Assembly: GCF_038006045.1 (NCBI RefSeq)
Contig: NZ_JBBOUK010000001.1
Location: 1,715,001 to 1,779,000 of the forward strand
From: Exiguobacterium sp. FSL W8-0210
GTDB lineage: Bacteria > Bacillota > Bacilli > Exiguobacteriales > Exiguobacteriaceae
DNA: 64,000 nucleotides
Direction of reading: 5' to 3'
Part shown: positions 24,131 through 33,966 of the stretch, piece after piece
Numbering within the stretch: position 1 is the stretch's first letter
How the letters are laid out: every line of letters starts with the position of its first letter
The notes under the pieces: model-generated
Databases searched by the model: none
Told to the model about the DNA's origin: nothing
Seen by the model: the letters and a program-made list of their open reading frames with translations, nothing else
Position numbers and translations under genes: made by a program

Positions 24131-25387
24131 TTACGCTTCGAAAATCAATGACTCTGGATCTTCGAGGAGATCTTTAATGTGCTTCAAGAACGTAACCGCT
24201 TCTTTTCCATCAACGATTCGGTGATCGTAGGAGAGTGCGACGTACATCATCGGACGGTTTTCCATGCGTTCAGCATCGATCGCCACAGGGCGCAAGTTGA
24301 TTGCGTGCATCCCGAGAATTGCGACTTGTGGACCGTTTAAGATCGGTGTCGACATGAGTGAACCGAATGTACCACCGTTCGTGATCGTGAACGTACCACC
24401 CGTCAAGTCAGATAGACCGAGTTTGTTATCGCGCGCCTTGACCGCTAATTGAATGATGTCTTTTTCAATCTCAGCAAAGTTCTTTTTGTCCGCATCACGA
24501 ACGACTGGAACGACGAGACCGTCTGGTGCTGAAACGGCAATCCCGATATCGTAGAATTTCTTCAGGACGATTTCGTCACCTTGAATCTCAGCATTCAAGT
24601 ATGGCATCTTTTTAAGTGCTGCGACTGCTGCTTTTGTAAAGAATGACATGAAGCCGAGTTTGACTTCGTTTTCCTTCACGAATTTTTCTTGGCGACGTTT
24701 ACGCAGTGCCATGACCGCTGACATATCGATCTCATTGAATGTCGTCAACATCGCTGCCGTTTGTTGGACTTCAACGAGTCGGTTCGCAATCGTCTTACGA
24801 CGGCGTGACATCTTGATTCGCTCTTCCGGTTTCCCAGGAGCGGCTGCAGGTGCTGGTGCCGGTGTAGCGGGTTTCGTAGGAGCCGGTTTTGCTTGCTCAC
24901 GTGGTGCTACTTCAAACGTCGCGACGTCTTGGACGCGGATGCGACCAAGTGGATCTTGTGTTGCCACTTGTGCTAAATCAATTCCTTTTTCACGAGCCAG
25001 TTTACGGGCAGCAGGTGAAGCAATCGGACGATCCGCAACAGATGTACTTTCAGTCGCTGCCACAGCCACTGGTTGTTCCGCTTTTTCTTCTGCTTTTGGT
25101 GTCTCTTTTGGAGTTTCTTGTACTGGTTCTGCCGCAGCCGGTTTTGGAGCCTCGCCACCAGCAGAGATGATAGCAATCGTTTCCCCGACGCGAACTGTAT
25201 CTCCTTCAGCAGCCATCACTTCCGTCAATGTACCTGCTTCTTCTGACGGTACTTCGATGTTGACTTTATCTGTCTCGAGCTCAACGATGGCTTCCCCTTT
25301 TTCCACGTGATCACCTGGTTGTTTTAACCAAGACGCCACCGTTCCTTCTGTAATTGATTCGGCAAGTTCTGGTACTTTGATTTCCAT
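24131..25387 (-). CDS. odhB: 2-oxoglutarate dehydrogenase E2, dihydrolipoamide succinyltransferase
   Basis: 418 aa in three parts. The lipoyl domain has Lys41 in ETDKVNIEV. The E3/E1-binding domain (about 122-160) starts [15 protein letters not shown]. Then comes the catalytic acyltransferase domain with the active-site His389 and Asp393 in [11 protein letters not shown]. Ala/Pro/Glu-rich linkers join them. It transfers the succinyl group to CoA in the TCA cycle complex. It is second in the odhA-odhB operon, 35 nt after odhA. The E3 subunit is not in the window. Confidence 0.95.
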   Translation of the reverse strand: MEIKVPELAESITEGTVASWLKQPGDHVEKGEAIVELETDKVNIEVPSEEAGTLTEVMAAEGDTVRVGETIAIISAGGEAPKPAAAEPVQETPKETPKAEEKAEQPVAVAATESTSVADRPIASPAARKLAREKGIDLAQVATQDPLGRIRVQDVATFEVAPREQAKPAPTKPATPAPAPAAAPGKPEERIKMSRRRKTIANRLVEVQQTAAMLTTFNEIDMSAVMALRKRRQEKFVKENEVKLGFMSFFTKAAVAALKKMPYLNAEIQGDEIVLKKFYDIGIAVSAPDGLVVPVVRDADKKNFAEIEKDIIQLAVKARDNKLGLSDLTGGTFTITNGGTFGSLMSTPILNGPQVAILGMHAINLRPVAIDAERMENRPMMYVALSYDHRIVDGKEAVTFLKHIKDLLEDPESLIFEA

Positions 25388-25422
25388 CGTATTCTCCCCC
25401 TATGACTCGATTCTATCTTAAG

Positions 25423-28263
25423 TTATGATGTGTGATTCGATACGTGTGATGGTGCTGTTGAAGTAGAAACAGTCGCTGTGAGTGCATCATTGATGATACG
25501 TGCCTGCTCTACTTTATGACCTGACGGGTCACCTTCCGCTGTACTCGAACGGCGACGACGCCCGATGTAACGGACGGTTTGGATGCCGTTCGGTGCAACT
25601 GTCTCAAGTCGCGGTTCCATGAAGGACCACGCCCCCATGTTTTTCGGTTCTTCTTGCACCCAGACCATCTCTTCGACGGCTTCATAGCGCGCAATGACTT
25701 CTTGTAAGGCTTTCGCCGGGAACGGATACAACTCCTCGACCCGGACGATCTGTAGCCAATCGAGATTCTCATCTGATTTCGAAACGGCTTCCGCTAGATC
25801 GATTGCCATCTTCCCAGAACAGAACACAAGACGTTTAACACGATCTGGTGCTTCTCCGAGCCCTGATTGTTCGATGACACGTTGGAAACTACCTTCCGTC
25901 AACTCAGAAACATCGGATGTCGCAAGCGGATGACGCAAGAGACTCTTCGGTGTCATGACGACGAGCGGTCGGACTTCCTCTTTCCCGAGAATCGCTGCTT
26001 GTCGGCGCAACAGGTGGAAATACTGGGCTGCGCTCGATACGTTCGCGACCGTCCAGTTTTTCTCACCCGATAACGTCAAGAAGCGTTCTAAACGACCACT
26101 CGAGTGTTCTGGTCCTTGCCCCTCATAACCATGCGGAAGCAACATGACGAGACCTGACGTTTGTCCCCATTTCGCGCGGCTAGCTGAGATGAACTGGTCG
26201 AAGATGACTTGACCTGAGTTCGCAAAGTCCCCATATTGCGCTTCCCATAATACAAGTGTTTCCGGAGCGAAGACGTTATAACCGTATTCAAAACCAAGTA
26301 CACCTGCTTCAGACAACGGACTGTTGTAGACCGAGAATGATGCAGTTGCCGTTGACAAGGCATGGAGTGGCGAGAAGCCTTCTCCTGTTTTCACATCATG
26401 AAGATTAATGTTCCGTTGTGCGAACGTTCCCCGTTCAGAATCTTGACCGCTCAAGCGGATGGGTGTTCCATCTGAGAGGATCGAAGCGAACGCCAACGTT
26501 TCGGCATGTCCCCAGTCAATTCCGTTCTTCGTCGAGAACGCATCCGTCCGGCGCTTCAGGACCTTCTCAAGTTTATGGAACACTTGGAAGCCATCCGGCC
26601 ACTGTAATAATTCTTCATTGTACGCCGTCAATGTTTCGATCGAGACCCCTGTCTCGATTGTCGGAACGCCTTTAAAGACGACGTCCGGCATGACCCCACC
26701 ATACTCTTTCTCGACGTTCGGTACTTTTTCGCGCGCCGCTTTCATTTGGTCATTGATTGATGTTTCAATCGATTGAATTTCGTCAGCTGTCGCATCCCCG
26801 CTCGCGACAAGTGTTTTCCCGTACAAGACACGAATTGGATCATGTTTATGAATCAAATCGTATAAGACCGGGTTCGTATTCATCGGTTCATCCATTTCGT
26901 TATGACCAAAACGACGATATCCGATTAAATCAATCATGACATCCTTCTTAAACGTTGCCCGGTACTCGCTCGCGAGCAACGCGACTGCGAGACAGCTTTC
27001 CGGCTCATCCGCGTTGACGTGGAAGACTGGGATCTCGTAACCCTTAGCCAGATCACTTGAGTAGCGCGTCGAACGGGAGTCCGTCGGCTCCGTCGTGAAG
27101 CCGATCGTGTTGTTCGCGATGATATGAATCGTTCCGCCGGTGTTATATCCTTTGAGATTCGCTAAATTCAATGTTTCAGCCACAATTCCTTGACCTGGGA
27201 ACGCTGCATCACCGTGAATGAGGATCGCAGCAGCTGCTGCTTGCTCTTGGCGTGGTGCTCCTTTTTGTGAGCGATCATCTTGTGCCGCACGTGTGAAGCC
27301 TTCGACGACTGGGTCGACGAACTCAAGGTGCGACGGATTGTTCGCAAGCGTCATCCGCACGTTACGTGTCTCTTGCTCGAGTTTTCGATTTAACCCGAGG
27401 TGATACTTCACGTCGCCCGTCCAACCGTATGTGATCCCAATCGAACCTTCAGATGGTACGAGGTCGTGGTTCGGTGCATGCTGGAACTCAGCAAAGATCA
27501 TTTCATATGGCTTCCCGAGTACGTGCGCCAAAACATTCAACCGTCCACGGTGTGCCATTCCGATATTGATCGTCTCCGACCCGTTCGAGATGAGGTGTCC
27601 GACGATCGTGTCGAGCAACGGCACCATCGCGTCAAGTCCTTCAATCGAGAAGCGTTTTTGACCGACGTATGTTTTGTGCAAGTATTTTTCGAAGAGATCC
27701 GTTTCAGCTAAGCGTTTGAACAACTGTTTCTTTTGTTCAGCGTCTAGCGTCGCTGTCAAAGCACCTTGCTCGATTTTCTGACGAAGCCATTTCTTTTCAT
27801 CGAGATCGTCGACATGCTGGAACTCAACTGCGGCTGCTCCCGTGTACTGCGCCTTTAAGTGTTCAATGCCTTCAAACGCGTCCTGTACACCAGTTGGTGG
27901 TTCAGGACAGACGAGTGAGACTGGCATTTTTCGAAGATCTGCCTCTGTCAATCCGTACTGACTCAATTCGAATAGTCCTGTTTCTCGCGGATGGTCCTTC
28001 AGCGGATAGATATCCGCCGCAAGATGTCCTTTTGCACGAATTTGTTCCGCTAAACGATTCGCCGCAAGATATTTTTCGAAATCTCCTGTCTCGACTTGCA
28101 TCGGTACGACTGGTTCCGTCACAGGTGCACCATGCTCTTCGAAATAAGCACGTGTCTCCTCATCAACGGATGTCTTGTCTTCTAAAAAACGCTCGTACAA
28201 TTCAATGATGTAGCCAAGGTTTGGTCCATAGAATGCTTGTTGATCTTGCTCGTGGCCTGCCAT
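25423..28263 (-). CDS. odhA: 2-oxoglutarate dehydrogenase E1 component
   Basis: 946 aa, the usual length. The thiamine diphosphate region includes NIGMAHRGRLNVLAHVLG (about 233-250), IHGDAAFPGQG (about 349-359) and a Mg-binding NNTIGFTT segment. The C-terminal transketolase-like half has EAQYGDFANSGQVIFDQFI and PHGYEGQGPEHSS. It decarboxylates 2-oxoglutarate and succinylates the E2 lipoyl arm. It is the first gene of odhAB, with a cre-like box in its leader region. Confidence 0.95.
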   Translation of the reverse strand: MAGHEQDQQAFYGPNLGYIIELYERFLEDKTSVDEETRAYFEEHGAPVTEPVVPMQVETGDFEKYLAANRLAEQIRAKGHLAADIYPLKDHPRETGLFELSQYGLTEADLRKMPVSLVCPEPPTGVQDAFEGIEHLKAQYTGAAAVEFQHVDDLDEKKWLRQKIEQGALTATLDAEQKKQLFKRLAETDLFEKYLHKTYVGQKRFSIEGLDAMVPLLDTIVGHLISNGSETINIGMAHRGRLNVLAHVLGKPYEMIFAEFQHAPNHDLVPSEGSIGITYGWTGDVKYHLGLNRKLEQETRNVRMTLANNPSHLEFVDPVVEGFTRAAQDDRSQKGAPRQEQAAAAAILIHGDAAFPGQGIVAETLNLANLKGYNTGGTIHIIANNTIGFTTEPTDSRSTRYSSDLAKGYEIPVFHVNADEPESCLAVALLASEYRATFKKDVMIDLIGYRRFGHNEMDEPMNTNPVLYDLIHKHDPIRVLYGKTLVASGDATADEIQSIETSINDQMKAAREKVPNVEKEYGGVMPDVVFKGVPTIETGVSIETLTAYNEELLQWPDGFQVFHKLEKVLKRRTDAFSTKNGIDWGHAETLAFASILSDGTPIRLSGQDSERGTFAQRNINLHDVKTGEGFSPLHALSTATASFSVYNSPLSEAGVLGFEYGYNVFAPETLVLWEAQYGDFANSGQVIFDQFISASRAKWGQTSGLVMLLPHGYEGQGPEHSSGRLERFLTLSGEKNWTVANVSSAAQYFHLLRRQAAILGKEEVRPLVVMTPKSLLRHPLATSDVSELTEGSFQRVIEQSGLGEAPDRVKRLVFCSGKMAIDLAEAVSKSDENLDWLQIVRVEELYPFPAKALQEVIARYEAVEEMVWVQEEPKNMGAWSFMEPRLETVAPNGIQTVRYIGRRRRSSTAEGDPSGHKVEQARIINDALTATVSTSTAPSHVSNHTS

Positions 28264-28536
28264 GTACGGTTCCCCCCGTTTCTATATTTCTCCCCACACA
28301 TCCAGTGGATACTCGATGTGTTTCCAGCCCTCTACCTGTTAGCGCTTTCAAAAGGAGTTGCATGAATGAAACGCTGAACGTCATGAGAAGGAATGATCGT
28401 GTCATTCTTCCATGAAAGTGCCTTCGTTACTATATTACTACTCTTTTCCTGTGTGTGCATTTCGAATTCCCAAATTCTCACGCTTAAATGTATAAGTTTT
28501 TCTTATGAGCACTTAGTCAGTTATTTATGATTCGTT
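28264..28536 (-). promoter_or_regulatory. odhA upstream region
   Basis: No gene is supported here. The region holds the cre-like box at 28337-28350 and a hairpin ACACATC/GATGTGT (about 28296-28321). The hairpin lies close before the odhA ribosome binding site (GGGGGG). I could not place a convincing -10/-35 pair. Confidence 0.4.
28337..28350 (-). promoter_or_regulatory. cre-like CcpA site upstream of odhAB
   Basis: On the minus strand TGAAAGCGCTAACA fits the cre consensus TGWNANCGNTNWCA at every fixed position, about 75 bp upstream of odhA. Bacillus odhAB is glucose-repressed, so CcpA control is plausible. Confidence 0.65.
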
Positions 28537-28572
28537 AAAAAACCGGCGTATCCGCAGTTAGATACGCCGGTT
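28537..28572 (-). terminator. Terminator of glnHPQ
   Basis: On the minus strand AACCGGCGTATC-TAACTGCG-GATACGCCGGTT is a 12-bp perfect stem followed by a T run. Confidence 0.92.
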
Positions 28573-28575
28573 CCA

Positions 28576-29304
28576 TCATAAGACTTTACTAAGGAACGAT
28601 TGCGTCCGTTCGTGTTGTGGAGAATCAAACAATGCTTGTGGTACGTTCTCTTCGACGATATAGCCACCATCCATGAATAAGACGCGATCTCCGACCTCAC
28701 GAGCAAATCCCATCTCATGGGTCACGACGACCATCGTCATGCCTTCAAGGGCAAGTTGTTTCATGACGGCAAGCACGTCACCGACCATTTCCGGGTCGAG
28801 CGCTGACGTCGGCTCATCAAATAACATGATTTTCGGGTTCATTGCAAGCGCGCGGGCAATTGCGACCCGCTGTTTTTGCCCCCCAGATAATTCACCTGGA
28901 TAATTATCGGCTTTTTCCCGTAATCCGACTTTATCGAGGAGTTCAAGCGCCCGCTGTTTCGCCTGTTCTTTATCCGATTTGCGCACTTTGATCGGTGCAA
29001 GCGTGACGTTTTCTAGCACGGTCTTATGCGGAAAGAGATTAAAATGTTGAAAGACCATCCCGACTTCTTCCCGGACCTTGTTGATATCGACCTTTGGACT
29101 CGTGATGTCGAAATTATCGACGATGACCGTACCACCCGTGATCTCTTCCAATCGATTCAAACAGCGTAAAAACGTACTTTTCCCAGATCCCGACGGACCG
29201 ATGACACAAACGACTTCTTTTTCGGCTATCGAGACGTTGATGTCTTTTAAGACTTCATTCGAACCGAAGGATTTTTTTAAGTTCTTCACTTCAATGATAC
29301 TCAT
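28576..29304 (-). CDS. glnQ: Polar amino acid ABC transporter, ATP-binding protein
   Basis: 242 aa. Walker A is GPSGSGKST (36-44), the Q-loop is in FQHFNLFPH, the signature is LSGGQKQR (139-146) and Walker B is [10 protein letters not shown] (161-170). It is a PAAT-family ATPase of GlnQ type. It overlaps the permease gene by 4 nt and completes a binding protein-permease-ATPase operon. The glutamine assignment rests on similarity of the binding protein and is tentative. Confidence 0.9.
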   Translation of the reverse strand: MSIIEVKNLKKSFGSNEVLKDINVSIAEKEVVCVIGPSGSGKSTFLRCLNRLEEITGGTVIVDNFDITSPKVDINKVREEVGMVFQHFNLFPHKTVLENVTLAPIKVRKSDKEQAKQRALELLDKVGLREKADNYPGELSGGQKQRVAIARALAMNPKIMLFDEPTSALDPEMVGDVLAVMKQLALEGMTMVVVTHEMGFAREVGDRVLFMDGGYIVEENVPQALFDSPQHERTQSFLSKVL

Positions 29305-29945
29305 CGTAATGTAAACCTCCGTTCCAAGAACTTCGCCACTAAGGACAAAAGATAAATGATGACGAAGTACATCAATCCGACGACGGACCAGACGATGAAA
29401 GGCTCAAACGTCGTCGATTGCTGAACTTGACCTTGTTGCGTCAAATCAGCGATGCCGATGATCGACAGCAACGAGGTATCTTTTAAGCTGATGATCGATT
29501 GGTTCGTAATCGTTGGTAACATCCGCCGGAATGCTTGCGGTAAGATGATCTGCACCATCGTTTGACGCCCTGTCATCCCGAGTGAACGTGCAGCTTCTGT
29601 TTGTCCTTTATCAATCGACTGGATACCAGCTCGAATGATCTCTGCAAAATAAGCACCGGCATTGATTGCGACCGTCAGTATCCCTGCATACATCCGGTCC
29701 ATCGATAACCATTCGAGCGAGTTAAGTCCAAAATAGATGAAGAATAACTGAACGATGAACGGCGTTCCGCGAATGACATCAATATAGACAATCGCGATCC
29801 CGTTTAAGATTTTTGATGGTGATAACCGCATCAATGCGACGACTAAGCCAATCAGAAAGCCGACGATGACCGCGATGATGAAAATATACAATGTGACTTG
29901 AAGCCCTTCCAAGAAAAATGGAAATGCGGTTTTGACCACTTCCAT
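29301..29945 (-). CDS. glnP: Polar amino acid ABC transporter, permease
   Basis: 214 aa with about five membrane helices. The HisM-type EAA loop, [25 protein letters not shown], binds the ATPase. The N-terminal [17 protein letters not shown] is typical for PAAT permeases. It lies 31 nt after the binding-protein gene. A homodimeric permease is expected because only one permease gene is present. Confidence 0.9.
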   Translation of the reverse strand: MEVVKTAFPFFLEGLQVTLYIFIIAVIVGFLIGLVVALMRLSPSKILNGIAIVYIDVIRGTPFIVQLFFIYFGLNSLEWLSMDRMYAGILTVAINAGAYFAEIIRAGIQSIDKGQTEAARSLGMTGRQTMVQIILPQAFRRMLPTITNQSIISLKDTSLLSIIGIADLTQQGQVQQSTTFEPFIVWSVVGLMYFVIIYLLSLVAKFLERRFTLR

Positions 29946-29976
29946 TGGCTATCCCACTCCCTTATCGCCTTGCGAC

Positions 29977-30744
29977 TTATTTCAGATACGTGTCAACGAT
30001 TTTATCGTATTCACCGTTTTCTTTCAGATTCGCAAGCCCTTTGTTGATTTTCTTCATCAGATCCTCGTTCTCACCTTTTAAGACAGCGATCCCGTAGTTG
30101 TCCCCGTTGAGACGGTCTCCGACAAGTTTTAATCCAAGGTTTTGTTGTTTGTTTGCATATGAGATGACAGGATAATCTTCAATCAAAGCAGCAGCGTTAC
30201 CGTTCTTCACTTCTTGGAACATCGCTGGGCTGTCATTGAACTGTGTGACCGTGAAGCCCAGTTTGTCTGCGTTATCCGTTGCATATTTCGCACCCGTCGT
30301 TCCCTTTTTGACGGCTACTTTTTTCCCTTTTAAATCGTTGACGGATTTAATACCATTCTCATCTTCTTTGACGACTAGAATAAGACCAGCTTTGAAGTAT
30401 GGATCCGAGAATGTGACGACTTTCTTCCGTTCTGGCGTAATACTCATACCAGCAATGGCAACGTCCAATTGATTTGCTTGAAGTGCCGGAATAATGCCGC
30501 TAAAGTCCATCGCTTCAAATTGAATCTTGAAGTTCTGATCCTTCGCGATTGCTTTCATGAGATCGATGTCGATTCCTTTGTACGTATCCCCGTCTTTATA
30601 TTCGAATGGTGGATACGTGACGTCAATGCCGACCTTATACGTCTTTCCTTCAGACGACTCTTCTTCTTTCGAACCGATGCTACATGCACCAAGTACGAGA
30701 ACACAGCTCATCAAGAGCGCTAGCAAGATACTCCCTTTTTTCAT
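29977..30744 (-). CDS. glnH: Amino acid ABC transporter substrate-binding lipoprotein, GlnH-like
   Basis: 255 aa. The signal peptide ends in the lipobox VLGAC (Cys21), so it is a membrane-anchored lipoprotein. The SBP_bac_3 fold shows YKVGIDVTYPPFEYKDGD, DIDLMKAIAKDQN and LDVAIAGMSITPERKKVVTFSDPYF, like glutamine-binding proteins. It delivers substrate to the permease encoded next. A T-rich leader of about 150 nt precedes it, containing a -10-like TAAAAT near 30828 on the minus strand. Confidence 0.9.
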   Translation of the reverse strand: MKKGSILLALLMSCVLVLGACSIGSKEEESSEGKTYKVGIDVTYPPFEYKDGDTYKGIDIDLMKAIAKDQNFKIQFEAMDFSGIIPALQANQLDVAIAGMSITPERKKVVTFSDPYFKAGLILVVKEDENGIKSVNDLKGKKVAVKKGTTGAKYATDNADKLGFTVTQFNDSPAMFQEVKNGNAAALIEDYPVISYANKQQNLGLKLVGDRLNGDNYGIAVLKGENEDLMKKINKGLANLKENGEYDKIVDTYLK

Positions 30745-30898
30745 GTTTGTTTCCCCTCTCCTATGTGTTAAAGATTGTCTACTTCACTTAGTACTTTCCC
30801 TGAAGAGTACCCTCTTTAAAACGTATTTTACCAGAAAAATTCTAAAAAGATAAATATTTCTGAATTTTTATTCGTTGTAATCGTTTTCTATTCAGCAA

Positions 30899-30936
30899 CA
30901 AAAAAGAAGGCAACCCCTTGCTGGGATTGCCTCCTT
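30899..30936 (-). terminator. Terminator after tRNA-Leu
   Basis: On the minus strand GGCAATCCC-AGCAA-GGGGTTGCC (one G-T pair) is followed by TTCTTTTTT, about 15 nt past the tRNA 3' end. Confidence 0.85.
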
Positions 30937-30946
30937 CAATCATTTA

Positions 30947-31030
30947 TGCCGCCGAGAGGACTTGAACCTCCACGGTGTTGCCACCACTAGATTCTGAGTC
31001 TAGCGCGTCTACCAGTTCCGCCACGACGAC
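30947..31030 (-). tRNA. tRNA-Leu (anticodon CAG)
   Basis: 84 nt with the long variable arm of class II tRNAs. The anticodon stem-loop reads CTAGA-CTCAGAA-TCTAG, giving anticodon CAG for leucine CUG codons. The T arm is GGAGG-TTCAAGT-CCTCT. The acceptor stem GTCGTCG/CGGCGGC has two G-T pairs and discriminator A. The 3' CCA is not encoded, so it must be added enzymatically. Confidence 0.93.
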
Positions 31031-31046
31031 GTTGATTTATGATATT

Positions 31047-31076
31047 AATATAGCGGGTAACGAACTGAGTTGTCAA
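31047..31076 (-). promoter_or_regulatory. Promoter of tRNA-Leu
   Basis: On the minus strand TTGACA (31076-31071) and TATATT (31052-31047), 18-bp spacing, lie about 17 bp before the tRNA. The -35 overlaps the last codons of the hydrolase gene. Confidence 0.7.
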
Positions 31077-32005
31077 TCATTTCGCAAGATGTTGCGAACG
31101 AACTTCTTGACGACATCATCATACAATGCCGGATCCTCAAAATAGGCCATCGCATGAGCGGCATTTGGAATGACGACGAGCTCTTTTTCCGTTGGACAAG
31201 CTTCATACAGCTCATATACCATATCTGTCGGTACAAACGTATCCGCCCCACCATGGATGAACAAAATCGGTACCTGTGCTTTTTTGACTTGTTTCAACGC
31301 TGATGCTTCACGGAACGTATAACCTGCCTTTAGCTTCGTCAATACGCTCGTCATGCCTAAGAACGGAAAGTGTGGTAGTCGATACATCCGCTTCATCTGA
31401 TACGCAAGGACAGCATTGACGGACGTATAGGCACAATCAGAAATGATTCCTTTGATTTGTGGTGGGAGTTGTTCGCCACTCGTCATCAATACGGTCGCCC
31501 CTCCCATCGACACCCCATGCAAGAACAGTTTCGCATCCTGTCCGATCCGATCAATCAGATAGTTCGACCAACTGAGACAATCTTCCCGATCATGCCATCC
31601 GAATCCGATATAGTGACCGTCACTCATTCCGTGTCCACGATTATCGGGCATCATGACATGGAAACCGGCCTGATGGTACAGATAGGCGAATCCGGCTAAA
31701 TCCGTTCCGACGCCTCCGTACCCGTGCACGAGAATGACGATCCGATCTGACGGAACAGGTGACGGAAGAAAATGCCCTCGTAACGTCAAACCATCTTTCG
31801 CTTCAATCTCGATCCGCTCGAGCGGCTGCTCCTTGATCCAGGTCTGTCCAGGTTGCATCAATCGGACCATCTCATCACTCAAATCCCGATTATTCGATAA
31901 GAAAGGCTTCGGATTCGTGGCGATTGCCATCTCATAAAAATAATAACTCGCTGCTACTAATCCGGATCCGATGACTCCGATTCCAATTTTTGTTCTGCGA
32001 CGCAT
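31073..32005 (-). CDS. Membrane-anchored alpha/beta hydrolase
   Basis: 310 aa. A basic start (RRRTKIG) and one transmembrane helix (IGVIGSGLVAASYYFY) anchor it. The alpha/beta fold has LVHGYGG (oxyanion), the Ser nucleophile in HGVSMGGA, an Asp in HGGADTFVP and His in NAAHAMA. DNRGHGMSDG is also typical. It belongs to the YqkD/dienelactone-hydrolase-like group of esterases with unknown substrate. The ATG at 32005 is eight bases after GGAG; the GTG upstream overlaps that site. It lies close upstream of tRNA-Leu. Confidence 0.82.
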   Translation of the reverse strand: MRRRTKIGIGVIGSGLVAASYYFYEMAIATNPKPFLSNNRDLSDEMVRLMQPGQTWIKEQPLERIEIEAKDGLTLRGHFLPSPVPSDRIVILVHGYGGVGTDLAGFAYLYHQAGFHVMMPDNRGHGMSDGHYIGFGWHDREDCLSWSNYLIDRIGQDAKLFLHGVSMGGATVLMTSGEQLPPQIKGIISDCAYTSVNAVLAYQMKRMYRLPHFPFLGMTSVLTKLKAGYTFREASALKQVKKAQVPILFIHGGADTFVPTDMVYELYEACPTEKELVVIPNAAHAMAYFEDPALYDDVVKKFVRNILRND

Positions 32006-32026
32006 CTGCCCCACTCCTTCTTTCAG

Positions 32027-32368
32027 TTATAGCTCGATCTTCAGTTGAGCAGCATGGTCATCCTCTTCATCCTGCAAGACTTGTTGACGTAATCGTTGTT
32101 CTTGTTGCTGACGCCGGTAGGCAAATTCCTGGACAAGCTCTGTACCCGTGAATCCATCTTCTACGAGTTCGCTCAATAATTCCGTTTCTGTCTCGACGAC
32201 CTCCCCCGGACGTCGCATGACGAGAACATCTCCGACTTGTGCAATCAGCAATTCATCTTCTAGACGAAGTGCATCGTAAAATGGTTCCGGTAACGTCATC
32301 CGACGTGTCTCCGGGTTGATATGGACGCGTTTATAAACGCCTAATGCTTGAAACTTACGACGTGCCAT
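32027..32368 (-). CDS. AbrB/SpoVT-like small DNA-binding-type protein
   Basis: 113 aa. The N-terminal part, VHINPETRRMTLPEPFYDALRLEDELLIAQVGDVLVMRR, has the beta-hairpin pattern of the swapped-hairpin AbrB/MazE domain. A Glu/Gln-rich helical C-terminus follows (QQEQRLRQQVLQDEEDD), probably coiled coil. If it is antitoxin-like, a toxin gene would be expected beside it, but none is seen. It may instead be a transcription factor. It is in an operon with the S66 peptidase (15-nt gap) and the hydrolase downstream (21-nt gap). Confidence 0.55.
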   Translation of the reverse strand: MARRKFQALGVYKRVHINPETRRMTLPEPFYDALRLEDELLIAQVGDVLVMRRPGEVVETETELLSELVEDGFTGTELVQEFAYRRQQQEQRLRQQVLQDEEDDHAAQLKIEL

Positions 32369-32383
32369 TGCGTGCTCTCCTTT

Positions 32384-33394
32384 TTAGTTGAACGTCAGAT
32401 CGATTCGTGAATCTTTCCCTTGAATACGAATCGTCCCCGTCGCTCCATTGATTAACGTCAACTGTGGCGGTTGATGACCGATGTCAAGATCATATAAAAC
32501 TGGTAAGCCCGTCTCATCCGCGAGATATTGATATACGTCTAGCCATGTCAGGTCTTCTATAATCCTTGCAGACGTACGGCCAAATAAAAAGCCAGCCGCA
32601 TGGTCGAACCACCCAGCATACGCCATTTGTCGCAGCGTCCGGTGTACCTCTGCAGAATTCGCTTCAGACACCTCAAAGTACCAGAGTATCGGTTCTCCGT
32701 TGATCTCTTCACGCTGGAAACGCTGCACATCTCCATACGGTGTTCCAATCAGATGGCGAATCGTCTCCAGACACCCACCAAGTAACCGTCCGGTCACTTC
32801 TGTTCGCTCATCAAGTGCTTTCCATTCCGTCGCTTCCGTTAGCTGAAATAACGAACCTGTTGGACGTTCTTCATCAGTCCACTCGGGTTGATAACGATCG
32901 GAAGCCCATTGTGTGACGGTTCCTCCAGTTGGCGTCGCGAGCACCCGTCGCCAGGCACTTGTCGTCTCGTCCCATTCTTCACTCCGAAGCTCAACGAAAT
33001 TCGGACCATGTGCTGTCGCGATTCCCGTCTGAAGCGTCAGACTGAGCAATAACGTACTGATATCGGAATAGCCAAGCAACCATTTTGTTTGGTAAGTAGC
33101 TAGCGTCAACTCGGGTAAAAGATCAATGGCGCGTTCCCCGCCAAATGGCGGGATGACGGCATCAATCGTCTCATCCGTCATCATGTGATTCAATTCTTCG
33201 GCGCGTTGTTTGACCGGTGCACTCTCAGCAAGTTGATGCGACCAAATCGTTTCGCCTAAACGGACGTTCATTTGCCGTGCTTGTACCTGTTCAACTGCTT
33301 GTTCGACCCATTCCTGTTGCTGTTCACGTAATCCGGAGGAGGGCGCCGTCACTCCGATCGTTTGACCTGTCCAACCTAAAAATGGATATTTCAT
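32384..33394 (-). CDS. S66-family peptidase (LD-carboxypeptidase/MccF-like)
   Basis: 336 aa, S66 length. The serine nucleophile lies in LLGYSDISTL after PPFGGERAIDLLPEL. The C-terminal half contains the catalytic Glu region (YFEVSEANS) and His in LDIGHQPPQ. LdcA enzymes trim the tetrapeptide of recycled murein; MccF enzymes cleave microcin C-type peptides. The sequence alone does not distinguish them. No signal peptide is present, so it is cytoplasmic. It is the first gene of a three-gene minus-strand cluster. Confidence 0.85.
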   Translation of the reverse strand: MKYPFLGWTGQTIGVTAPSSGLREQQQEWVEQAVEQVQARQMNVRLGETIWSHQLAESAPVKQRAEELNHMMTDETIDAVIPPFGGERAIDLLPELTLATYQTKWLLGYSDISTLLLSLTLQTGIATAHGPNFVELRSEEWDETTSAWRRVLATPTGGTVTQWASDRYQPEWTDEERPTGSLFQLTEATEWKALDERTEVTGRLLGGCLETIRHLIGTPYGDVQRFQREEINGEPILWYFEVSEANSAEVHRTLRQMAYAGWFDHAAGFLFGRTSARIIEDLTWLDVYQYLADETGLPVLYDLDIGHQPPQLTLINGATGTIRIQGKDSRIDLTFN

Positions 33395-33511
33395 GGTGAC
33401 CCCCTATAATGTCATAGTGTGAAACTATCTTCTCGTCAAAATATGAGTTCATTATACCGTTCTTATGCCGCATTACCAACTTTTATCCTGTTAGAACGTC
33501 GTGATACGAAC

Positions 33512-33572
33512 AAAAAACACGATTCCGCACAAGCGACCTGAATGAACAAGTCACCTCGACGAAATCGTGTTT
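33512..33572 (-). terminator. Terminator of the ALDH/DUF779 operon
   Basis: On the minus strand AAACACGATT and AATCGTGTTT (10 bp) enclose a smaller inner hairpin. TTTTTT follows. Confidence 0.75.
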
Positions 33573-33581
33573 GAATCTTTT

Positions 33582-33950
33582 TTAACTTGATGCTGATAGT
33601 TCAGCATATTCCTCTTGCGTGAACGCATGGGAGCGTGTCAAAAAACGTTTCCCTTCGACACCCTCAAGAGAGAACATTCCGCCTCGACCATTCACGACAT
33701 CAATGATGAGTTGCGTATGTTTCCAGTACTCATATTGATCTTCATGAATATAAAACGGACAACCACCGATCTCTCCTAGTTTTTTATCCTGATCCCCTAG
33801 AAATAGATCACCCTGCGCAAAACACATCGGGGAACTGCCATCGCAACAACCACCAGATTGATGAAACATCAACGGACCGTGTTTTTCTCTCAACTGGTCG
33901 ATTAACTCTAAACAAGTTGCTGTCGCCTGAACACGTTCCACCATTTGCAT
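33582..33950 (-). CDS. DUF779 protein, aldehyde dehydrogenase partner
   Basis: 122 aa. It has the family's Cys-rich block FHQSGGCCDGSSPMCF and IGGCPFYIHEDQYEYWKH. DUF779 genes are commonly found beside aldehyde dehydrogenases, as here with a 16-nt gap, though the biochemical role is unknown. The conserved cysteines suggest metal or redox chemistry. AAAGGACG precedes the ATG. Confidence 0.85.
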   Translation of the reverse strand: MQMVERVQATATCLELIDQLREKHGPLMFHQSGGCCDGSSPMCFAQGDLFLGDQDKKLGEIGGCPFYIHEDQYEYWKHTQLIIDVVNGRGGMFSLEGVEGKRFLTRSHAFTQEEYAELSASS

Positions 33951-33966
33951 CCACGTCCTTTCCGAC

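Noticed and set aside
23537-25310. Long open frames on the plus strand opposite glpQ and odhB
   Set aside because: They are antisense shadows of highly biased coding sequence, show no plausible protein family and no ribosome binding sites.
32027-32368. Toxin-antitoxin pair based on the AbrB-like gene
   Set aside because: No small toxin-like gene lies beside it; neighbours are a peptidase and a hydrolase of normal size.
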